This document shows, in pieces, positions 44,630 to 53,333 of a DNA stretch of 64,000 nt. The position numbers and the translations under genes are program-made. Below the pieces are notes generated by a model. That model was not told where the DNA came from. It worked only from the letters and a program-made list of their open reading frames with translations, and ran no database searches. Within the stretch, counting starts at the first letter, position 1. Each line of letters opens with the position of its first letter. Origin of the DNA: Symsagittifera roscoffensis (taxonomy: Eukaryota; Xenacoelomorpha; Acoela; Convolutidae); assembly GCF_963678635.1 (NCBI RefSeq), contig NC_087066.1:14480171-14544170 (forward strand), in the 5' to 3' direction.

Positions 44630-47600
44630 TGGCGCAGCCAGCAGGATCCGCAGCTCAAGACAACAGAACGGACATGGGAATTCCGGTATTTTGGGCGTCA
44701 GCGAATCTAGACCCTCCGTGGCAATTCAAAATCTGGTTCGAACAATTTCTCATGGCGGTTACGGTTAAAGAAAATGTGAACCCAGAGATTATTTTGGAAG
44801 AACCAAAAGACATATTAGAGGAACCACCACCACGCCCTGAAACACCCAGAGACGGGGAGAATGAAGTTGTGAGGAACGCTAGGATTCTTAGAGATAAGCT
44901 AGCAATGGATAGAGTAGTATTGGAGAACGAAGAGAGAAGGACAAGAGGACCACGAGTCGGACACAATGTATTCTACAACGAAGTACAAAAGAAATTGGTG
45001 TCCAGATTATATTTGTCTTTGGGTACAGAGGGAAAGAAAAGATTCCTGCAAAAGAACCCGCATGCTGAAATATCGAAAATGACGTTCAAGGAAATAACAG
45101 ATTTGGCAGAAGTCTCGTTTCAAAATGTAAAATGTGTAACATACGAAAGATACAAGTTATTTACGAGAATGCAAGAATCGGGAGAATCTCTGGAATCATT
45201 TCACGCAGCGCTAACTGCACAAGCAGCCCGATCAGAACTGGGAGCATTGGAAAATGAAATAGTCCGAGACCTGTTCATTTCAAAAATGAAAAACATGACC
45301 TTGCAGGACACGTTGACATTCGAGACTCTAGATCCGGAGGAGGTTCTGAAAAGGGCTATAAAATTCGAACATAGCAAGTTAACCACAATGGCGTTTCAAA
45401 AGACTAATGCTGCGGCTACAGGGGGATCAAGTAACAATTACATCTCGGGTGTGAGAATAAAACAAGAACCTGTAATGGCAGTTAGAAATTTGGCGGGGAC
45501 AAACAAAACTCCAAATAGAAGGGAATCGAATAAAAGACAAAACAATAACAAGAATCAAAACACGAAAACAAAACCATGTAATAGATGTGGAAGGACGTTT
45601 GAACAGGGACACCTGAAAAATTGTCCAGCGATGGGGAAAACCTGTAAACACTGTGGCAAACCCAATCATTTCGCTAAAATGTGCAGATCCCAACAAGTAA
45701 GTGAAGTTGCAGAAGACTCGGAAGGATCGGTAGAGGAATGCGATCAGATAAGTGAAGGTGTCGGGTCATGTAGCGAATTTGAAGTTATGTCGATACAAAC
45801 CTATCAACCGGAAAACGAGAGAGTTTCAAAATATGTGAAAGACCGAATCAACGAAACGAGGGACAAACCAAACGGAAAAATGTTGCGAGTTCAGAAAATA
45901 GATTTGATCCGCGATCCAACATTGAATCGTGTAAAATCACTAAAGGCCATGGTACGAATAGATAACCAGATAATTCAATTAACAGTGGACACTGGAAGTC
46001 CAGTTTCATTTCTCAACTGGGCGACAACAAAGGAAATTATGGATAAATCAAACAAAGTAAGATTCATACCGTCCGATAAACTGAATTTACAAACCAAATT
46101 CGTGGACTACAACAAACAACCGATCAGTATACTGGGAGCCCTAAAAACCAATCTGAGGTCAACGGGCTGGGAAGTAAAGGGCGTCACCTTTCTGGTATCA
46201 GAACGAAAAACTAGATGTATCTTGGGACTAGATCTGCAAGGACAAGTGGGAATAGTGACTACACAAAAACCAGCGCCCAAGGAACTCACCAGGTTTGACG
46301 TGCTCATGTGCGAGCAGTCAGAAGGTTGGAAAGAAAAATTTTTCACTCAATTTAAAAACCTATTTGAAAGACAAGGCATTTCGAAAAATCACATTGTCAG
46401 TTCAAAATTTAAATATCCATTATGTCCGATCCAAGAAAAGGGGAGAAGAATCCCAGTTCACATACAAGATAAAGTCGAAAAAGAAATCGAGAAGTTGTTG
46501 ACAGAAGGTCATATATCAAAACTTGATAAAGGTACAAGTGATTGCTTTATCGCTCCGATTGTGATAACAGTAAAGAAGGACGACTCAATAAAATTGGCAA
46601 TGGATGCAAAACCAATCAATAGACAATTGTTCAAAAACAAATACCAAATGCCAAATGTAGATGAACTCATTGATGGGGTAAGCCAGATTGTAACTGAAAA
46701 CAAAAGGGGTACGCTATATTTTTCGGTGTTAGATTTGAAATATGCGTACAGTCAATTAAAATTGGCTGCAGATACAGCTAGACAATGCAACTTCAACATT
46801 GTTGGTGGAAAAGCAACTGGAACCTACAGATTCTTGACAGGGCTCTATGGTTTAGCAGATATGCCAGCTGAATTTCAAAAGGCTACGGACAGAACCATCA
46901 ACCAGGCTAAAAACACGTTCTGTTTTCTGGATGACATACTTATTGTGTCAAAGGGAAGTGAAATTGAACATGCAAATTTGGTAGAAGCAGTATTAAAAAA
47001 ATTGGATGCGGAAAATTTGGCGTTGAAACTATCAAAATGCGAACTTTTCAAACAAGAAGTGAATTGGTTGGGTCATCATCTCTCAGAGACAGGAGGTACA
47101 ATTAGACTGCGCGGGGCCTATAGAAAATCAAAAAGGAAAAAAATCTACCTTTTAGTAGTTATAGATCGATTCCCAAAATTCCCATCAGTGAAGGTTACGA
47201 AATCCACAAGTGGAAAGTGCACAGTAAAATTCTTGAGATCATATATCGACACACATGGAGTCCCTGAATCAATTCGTTCGGACCAATTTTCACGCTTTAA
47301 GGGGAAAACGCTAAAAAAAATCTGTTCGGAACTCAATATCGAGCAAAAATTTTGCCCGGTGGGGGACCACAGAGGTTGTGGTTTGGTCGAACGTACAATC
47401 CAAACTATAAAAAGAAGACTGGGAGTGATGATGCTTGAAGAAAAAAATCAATCAATCAAATTATGTCTTAGCACTATAATGAGAGATTTACGGTGGAACA
47501 AGCAGAAAACAATTCAAGTATCCCCGTTTCAAGCACATTTCGGCAGACTACCAAAAACAGAATTTAAAATTGTGAGGGATAGGTTTTTAAATAATTCTGA

Positions 47601-48417
47601 TTATTTAGACAAACAACACTTGGAACGCTCAGCACTGACGGCCTCCCAACTGAAACGGAGAATTGACCAGTCGAGAGAGAATCTCAAAATAGTGCGCAAG
47701 GGACAACTTAGCAGGGATACAAGCCCACTGCCTAAGCAGCAGTTAACATCGGACAGAGACAAAGAAAGGGCCAAAGCTCTAAAGGAATTGTTGGAGGCGA
47801 ACGCCCGTTGGAACAACGAAAGAAGGGACGCGGCTAAAAACGATATCAGGAAATTAGTGGACGAGACAGGGCTACTCAATCCCGACCTTCGAAAGGAAAT
47901 GATCTACTCTTGGGAGAAAGGATTTGTGGAGGACAAAGTAGAAAATCAATGTAAATCACCACCCAAGACAATACTCCGAAAGGACCCACTAAGGAAAAGC
48001 GGACAAGCCTTAACCAGACCACTAAAAGGGAAAATCGCTTCAGAAACGGACTCAACAATTAAGACATCGGCCGGTTCGATTTATAGGAAATCGGATATAG
48101 CACAATCGAAAACGGTACTGACACAAGAAAATCAGAGCACGAGTAAAAGTCCATCGTTGGAACCTACAAAAAAGTTTAAGAGAATCAGTTCTCCAGAATT
48201 ACTCGAGGAGCTGGGATCAGAAGACGAACTTCAAGGAGAAATGGAAATCGCAGATGCAATGAATCCCACAGAGCGTTTTCTGAAAAGCCAAACAATAGTT
48301 ACTTCTAAGGACACAGAAGCCGGGGGAGGTCTGAATCTGGCTGTCAAAAGAGCAAAACCCAACTTGGCGGGCCCAAAATCAACTATAGAGGAAAATAACA
48401 CAAACAAGCCGGAGTAG
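44629..48417 (+). CDS. Ty3-type Gag-Pol with RNase H and integrase zinc finger deleted
   Basis: One uninterrupted 1262-codon frame. Gag is about residues 1-300. Two zinc knuckles, CNRCGRTFEQGHLKNC and CKHCGKPNHFAKMC, lie at about 316-350. Protease has LTVDTGSPVSFLN at about 450. RT has DLKYAYSQLKLAADTARQCNF, GLYGLADMPAEFQKA and CFLDDILIV (FLDD box, about 770). After WLGHHLSETGGTIRL (about residue 827) the frame passes straight into RGAYRKSKRKKIYLLVVIDRF, the start of the integrase core. The connection, RNase H and the integrase HHCC finger, normally about 250-300 residues, are missing without loss of frame. The integrase core keeps D (VIDRF), D (RSDQF) and E (GLVERTIQ). A long charged C-terminus follows. 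The ATG lies at the LTR/primer-site junction. TAG at 48415 closes the frame, but coding sequence continues. Confidence 0.85.
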   Translation: MAQPAGSAAQDNRTDMGIPVFWASANLDPPWQFKIWFEQFLMAVTVKENVNPEIILEEPKDILEEPPPRPETPRDGENEVVRNARILRDKLAMDRVVLENEERRTRGPRVGHNVFYNEVQKKLVSRLYLSLGTEGKKRFLQKNPHAEISKMTFKEITDLAEVSFQNVKCVTYERYKLFTRMQESGESLESFHAALTAQAARSELGALENEIVRDLFISKMKNMTLQDTLTFETLDPEEVLKRAIKFEHSKLTTMAFQKTNAAATGGSSNNYISGVRIKQEPVMAVRNLAGTNKTPNRRESNKRQNNNKNQNTKTKPCNRCGRTFEQGHLKNCPAMGKTCKHCGKPNHFAKMCRSQQVSEVAEDSEGSVEECDQISEGVGSCSEFEVMSIQTYQPENERVSKYVKDRINETRDKPNGKMLRVQKIDLIRDPTLNRVKSLKAMVRIDNQIIQLTVDTGSPVSFLNWATTKEIMDKSNKVRFIPSDKLNLQTKFVDYNKQPISILGALKTNLRSTGWEVKGVTFLVSERKTRCILGLDLQGQVGIVTTQKPAPKELTRFDVLMCEQSEGWKEKFFTQFKNLFERQGISKNHIVSSKFKYPLCPIQEKGRRIPVHIQDKVEKEIEKLLTEGHISKLDKGTSDCFIAPIVITVKKDDSIKLAMDAKPINRQLFKNKYQMPNVDELIDGVSQIVTENKRGTLYFSVLDLKYAYSQLKLAADTARQCNFNIVGGKATGTYRFLTGLYGLADMPAEFQKATDRTINQAKNTFCFLDDILIVSKGSEIEHANLVEAVLKKLDAENLALKLSKCELFKQEVNWLGHHLSETGGTIRLRGAYRKSKRKKIYLLVVIDRFPKFPSVKVTKSTSGKCTVKFLRSYIDTHGVPESIRSDQFSRFKGKTLKKICSELNIEQKFCPVGDHRGCGLVERTIQTIKRRLGVMMLEEKNQSIKLCLSTIMRDLRWNKQKTIQVSPFQAHFGRLPKTEFKIVRDRFLNNSDYLDKQHLERSALTASQLKRRIDQSRENLKIVRKGQLSRDTSPLPKQQLTSDRDKERAKALKELLEANARWNNERRDAAKNDIRKLVDETGLLNPDLRKEMIYSWEKGFVEDKVENQCKSPPKTILRKDPLRKSGQALTRPLKGKIASETDSTIKTSAGSIYRKSDIAQSKTVLTQENQSTSKSPSLEPTKKFKRISSPELLEELGSEDELQGEMEIADAMNPTERFLKSQTIVTSKDTEAGGGLNLAVKRAKPNLAGPKSTIEENNTNKPE
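44630..44647 (+). promoter_or_regulatory. Primer-binding site overlapping the gag start
   Basis: TGGCGCAGCCAGCAGG follows the LTR without a gap. The LTR-terminal A and the TG of TGG make the ATG of gag, so the site is also codons 1-6 of the protein. The primer tRNA was not identified. Confidence 0.6.
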
Positions 48418-49098
48418 AGCGGAAAGGAAAAGAAAGGCCGAAACAAGCAGCAACAGGGGACAAGCCAAACTGCGACTGCAGCCAACCTGGAACAGGAGCA
48501 ATCGACATCTAAGCCGGAAAGAGTAGACACCAAAACTCAGTCCAGTTCTACGCCAAAGGCTAAACAGCGGCCGAAATTGAAATGCATTGACTCTCACACT
48601 CCTTTAGAAGACATAGTCGACACATTTCACAATCGCAATTTAGCACCGTCCGAATGGGAGAAGTACGCGGACCAATTGTTAAAAAGAGGAGTACAGCAAG
48701 TTGCAGACGAAATTCGAGAAAATCCACAACAAAGTTCGGAAATGGACACAAATTTCGAACCACCACAAGGATTTTCGGACGAATCAAGTACGGAAGAGTC
48801 AGGTATTAGACGAAACTCCAGACAAACGAAAAACAAAGAACCTAAACGATTCGGAGATCCGATAAAGCACTCAATTAAAGAAATATCAGAAAATCTCTTA
48901 GGGAGAGGTCTTTAAAGGAGGCACTTAAAGAATACAGAAATCAACTGAGAGATTTCAAAGATCGTAACGACAAACCAATGGAATCAAAAGTGCGACGACT
49001 CGAAAGACATCTGTTCATGCGAAAATTCGGATACGCTACACTAGACGAGGGAGTCGATTGGAACCCGAGTTGGGAAATAGAGCTGGAAGAAAACTGAA
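48418..49098 (+). pseudogene. C-terminal continuation of the Ty3 polyprotein, beyond stop and frameshift
   Basis: The Gag-Pol frame continues past TAG 48415-48417 with Gln/Thr/Ser-rich sequence, then a folded-looking part (CIDSHTPLEDIVDTFHNRNLAP), to TAA at 48913-48915. Shifting frame near 48905 gives RSLKEALKEYRNQLRDFKDR and, further on, FMRKFGYATLDEGVDWNP, ending TGA 49096-49098 just before the right LTR. It could be a C-terminal extension of Pol or a separate late ORF. No family recognised. Confidence 0.5.
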
Positions 49099-49105
49099 AA
49101 GTCCA

Positions 49106-49873
49106 TAATCTATCAATAACTCAGTGCTTCAATTCACATTAGAAAAAAAACAATTCTGTTTCAGGCCCTGATCAGCAGCACTGGTTCATGATATAGTTCT
49201 GATTCAGGGATGACTATCCGTGCGACATCAACCCGGGTAACGGAACAAAACTGCATTTGTGCAAAAGCTAGAAAATTAAAAAAAAAAACTAGGGCTAGTA
49301 TCGGACAGTGAGGCGAAGAATTGAACATTTCCCACTCCAATAAACTGTAAGCATCTCAGGAATAAAATGAACCCTCAATCCTTTTTCTTCCGATTTTCGA
49401 GAAAAAAAGAAACAATTTTGCTCGGTGTGTATTGCTGGGTATATCTCATAATGGCTCCCAGCTAAAAAATAGTCCATTCATAAGAGTGAAATTACCGTGT
49501 GGGGTTCTAGCTTCCTCGCCCATTGGGGGCTATAAGTGAATTTTTTTTGGATTTGTTAACTAGCGACCTTTACTGTTCTGAATGGGCAATTTGTTGCTGA
49601 GAGATAGTATGAGAATGTCATACCGCTACTGCAGTAGCAGTATTTATATACGTATGTACAGCTAACCTTTGGTGCTTAATCATTACTGTATGGTATGCTC
49701 AAGGTCATACGTGAGTGATGACACTGAGATTAAGCGAGAGATCAGAGTTCGTAACATTGCTCTAACTCTCAGTACAACAACAAAACAAAAGAATAAGAAA
49801 ACCTAAATTCAATAGTAAAAATAAAGTATTGAATTACAACTTGTTTTCAACTGATATCGCAACGCATATCACA
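49106..49873 (+). repeat. Right LTR of the young Ty3 element (5'-truncated?)
   Basis: 768 bp matching 43862-44629. It starts TAATCTATC where the left copy has TGATTTATC, and no polypurine tract precedes it, both suggesting loss of its 5' end. It ends ATATCACA, followed by GAGAAACACC. No target-site duplication with the left flank was found. Confidence 0.8.
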
Positions 49874-50929
49874 GAGAAACACCCCAAAAAACACGGAGCA
49901 AAGTTTTTCCTTTTTCCTCGAAACTTGGAGAAAAAAAAACGAATCCTGACTAATTTTATCTGTGAGATTTTATTGTTTGGAAACTAACTGACACTTCGCG
50001 TTTTCCATTTCAACGTTTCTAGCAACAACAAAACTATTTTAACTATCTTTTTAAGTGATATTTTTGCAAAAAAAACTTGCACTAAAAACCTTACAACATG
50101 GAACTTTGCGTAGGGGAGAGAGACAACCATTACCAGGAAATATCGGAGGGCAAAACTGAAGTTCGATTGTATAAAAGATGCAAGTTAACTCCGCAAAATT
50201 TTCAAAGCATCAAATTCAGTAAAAAAAAAACAGTTCAACTGCCATGCAGAAAAAATTTAATCAACACATTCAGATAAGTTTAACCAAAACTGAAACAAGT
50301 AAGCAGAAGATCATCGACAAAAATAACTAATCATCTGGGTGCCGTATCCAAATTCCATCAGTATTTCAATGTTTGCCAAAATGACAGCGGGAGGGACAAT
50401 CACGAATTGCGCATCAGTTAAACTGACTCTTGCAGATCCGAACCTTTTTGTTTCCGAAAATGGGAAAAACTTTGTAGTCGTGTGTGTTTTAGTTTGTTTT
50501 CTTTTTTATTGTTTTCCACGCAAAATCAGCTACCACAAAAAAAATCATCGGAGAGTGTTGAGTGAAATATCATTTTGAAGCCCTTTCAGTCGTGATTGGA
50601 AGACGTTAAACAATTTGAACTTTCCCATTGTTGAGAAAAACCGGCTTGAAATTTTGATTTTTTTTCTAATTCGGAGTGAGCAAGCAGGCTTTCAATAATT
50701 TATTTTAATAGCTTAGAATCTTGCAATTGCTCAACTTAAGCGATAAAAACTTAGTTTAATTGATTTAAATTGTTTTTGAATATTTTTTCGCTTTTTGGAA
50801 AACATAACGTCAAAAATTCAACAACTGTCAAAAAATACCAAATATAACAAAAACTTAAACTCAAATTTTGCAAAAAAAAATTTCTCGAACATGACCTATG
50901 TCAATGTTTTTGAAATTTTTTAAATAAAA
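49874..50929. other. Intergenic, no gene recognised
   Basis: No domain-bearing ORF. The 79-codon plus frame at 50339-50578 has a hydrophobic stretch but no support. Confidence 0.4.
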
Positions 50930-50963
50930 ATCCACCTCCCTAGATAAAATCCTAGACTCGACC

Positions 50964-51029
<66 letters not shown>

Positions 51030-51120
51030 GGGCGGATACAGGATTTTTTCGAAGAGGGGCGGCTTTGAAAATAGAATTCAAAAGTTTTGTGGGCATTTTT
51101 TGCCTTAGATCGAACAAAAT
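50930..51120. repeat. (TA)n microsatellite inside an interspersed repeat
   Basis: About 60 bases of TATATA (about 50966-51026), flanked by inverted-looking words: CTCCCTAGATAAAATCCTAGACTCGACCC before, and GGGGCGGATACAGGATTTTT after. The right-hand side resembles the head of the repeat at 37170 and 63330. Confidence 0.7.
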
Positions 51121-52036
51121 AATTTTTTGAACACTCCTAAAGCCTTAAAAAGACCCTAGCACTAATATATTTTTGGGAAATTGGTATTTTGAAAAAATCA
51201 AATGGGATTCATATACGGTGACTAGCTTTTTGTCTAATTGAAGCTTCCTGCAAACGAGATACTGAGATGCTCTAGTTTGCAACAAAGTTAGTTCAAAAAC
51301 CGATTTTCTTCTTTACAAAATTGTGTTTCGCAAAATATTTTCTTGTTAGCAAAAGTTCTCTCTGACAGTTGATTCTAGCTTCATTTAGCAACAAAATCAG
51401 TTTTAAAAAGCGCAGGAAAATTTTTCAGAGCAGTAGGCGACCGGTTTTACATGAGCGGGTTTTCTACTAATTCAAAATTTCAAAAAAGTGTGAGGTTTGC
51501 TACCCTTTACTTTGTGTTTTTTTCTGCTTAAAAATCACACTTGCTTTTCGACGATATAAAAACATCAGACTTAACTCAATTTTTGATTTGAATGAAAAAA
51601 TCCAAATTATTTTTGATAAATTTTGTACAAACTTTCTTCTGTTGGAGTAAGTTACTGATAAGCATTTGTATGCAAATTGTTTCTGTTCTAGTAAAATGTT
51701 TCTATCAGCAGAGGGTTGTTAGTGCAATGAAAAAATTTTTTACAAGTCAATTTTTAAACTTTTACTCGCAAAGGTAGTTTTCAAAATTACTTCTTGCAAG
51801 TTCTCTAAAGTGTTATAGATCTAACTAATGAGTTTTATATAGTCAATATTTCAAAATATTAAAAAATGATTTGACAGGTTTTCTAAATTCTTCAAGTCGG
51901 AGCTTTTTTTCGATAGATTTTGTGCATGAAATTATGGTTGTATATTTGGTCAATGGAAGTCAGCCCGTTCAAACAATTGGCGTTACGACTCAGGTTGAGC
52001 TAAAGTATAAGGAATGCTCCAATATTTAAAAGCTAG
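51121..52036. other. Intergenic, no gene recognised
   Basis: AT-rich. No coding, RNA or element ends seen. Confidence 0.4.
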
Positions 52037-52785
52037 TTATTGTTCCGACTTTCGTAACGAAAGTAACGGAATATTTGTGCTCGTGGTGGGTTTTTTCTTC
52101 CGACAAATTTCGACTTTTTAACTAGCCATTTTTGGCGGAATTTTTTTTAGCATTCAAAATGTATTGTTGTCCTGAGCTTAAATTTGAAAAGATATTCCAC
52201 CTGTAATCGTTTTTTGTAAAGTTATGGGTTTAAGGGGTTTAAAGATTACCATTTTGGTCAGTTAATTTGGTACAATTAACGCGCAATACATTTCGCGCAA
52301 TTAACGCGTAAGAGGAAATTTAATCCGGCTTTGAAATTGTTCCATGTTTTTTGAAGGAAGCTTATATGCCATAAATGATTTGAGATCTACTTAACAATCC
52401 CCCCTTATGGTACCTACTTAAGAATCTCCACCCCTATAAATAAATACTGTAAATTAGCACTGAGCTTTCTATTGTGAATTCTAATTTTGCTGCATTCTGA
52501 TTGGTCGAAAAATTGTCCCCTTTGATATACTTAACAATCTCCCCATTTTCTTGAAAGGGGTAGAAATTGTTAAGCAGATCCTTGATTTGTTACTAGGAGC
52601 AAAATTTATCACTTTATACGAACTTTATATGGCGTCTGAGGGGATGAATTTCACAAAAAATCTCAATTTTTTAAAAATTTTTCGTTATATTTTTGTTACT
52701 AATGTTTTCATGCTATTACTGCTCCATAGATCTTAAAAGGTTGTCGGATCATTCAGGTTTTGCCCTGATACGAACAGTCTTGTAT
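52037..52785 (+). mobile_element. Interspersed ~530-bp repeat with subterminal hairpins, copy 3 (interrupted)
   Basis: Plus copy of the family at 17085 and 35537: TTATTGTTCCGACTTTCGTAACGAAAG at the start, GCCCTGATACGAACAGTCTTGTATT at the end. The terminal hairpin has decayed (CAGGTTTTGCCCTG). A 200-bp insertion lies at 52383-52582. Confidence 0.75.
52383..52582. mobile_element. 200-bp nested MITE with 7-bp target duplication
   Basis: Inserted into copy 3 of the interspersed repeat. The host sequence in copy 2 (35860-35885) runs straight through. TGATTTG is duplicated at 52376-52382 and 52583-52589. Ends: GATCTACTTAACAAT and its inverse ATTGTTAAGCAGATC. CTTAAC/AATC-CCCC words recur inside. 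Non-coding; superfamily unknown. Confidence 0.8.
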
Positions 52786-53210
52786 TCTATTTTAAATTCT
52801 ACTTTAACAAAAAAAAGCAGTTGCTAAATTATCAAGCAATTGTAAATATCAAGCAAAGAAATTGAAGCGCGCGAAGGTTTTGCTGATAAATCTTTTCTCA
52901 CTTAACCTTGTAATTGATTCGTTTGGCAAACAGCACTCCTTTTGGTCAAACCGAATCCAGGTTTCTGCGTGTTTATTTACAACATATATATGGGAAGACG
53001 AGAGGAATAGATACTTCACTTGAAGGTTATGAAAATAATGCATTACACCAATGGAGTGAAAGAGACTATTTTAATGAACGGTGAAATACTACGTTTATAT
53101 TTATATAAAGCACAATTTGAAATTAACAAAACTGTTATTTAAATTCTATGAAATATCGAAACTTCACAGACGCGTATTATGCTGGAATTTCAAGTCATAA
53201 TTAGGAAACA

Positions 53211-53216
53211 TTTATT
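53211..53216 (-). terminator. Polyadenylation signal of the channel gene
   Basis: AATAAA on the minus strand, about 118 nt after the stop codon at 53334-53336. Confidence 0.5.
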
Positions 53217-53333
53217 CAAAATTTACCTGCGTTAAAAAGCAGATACAAATTTGACGAATCGTGTGATGTTGAGAAAAACCAAATATGAACGCCTAACAAA
53301 ACTTGAAGATTACTTCTATGCTCTTTGGAGTTA

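Noticed and set aside
43857-49880. Target-site duplication for the young Ty3 element
   Set aside because: CACCA before 43862 and GAGAA after 49873 do not match; the right LTR seems truncated, so no call was made.
50920-51117. Tyr/Ile-repeat ORF at 50.9-51.1 kb
   Set aside because: Translation of the TA microsatellite.
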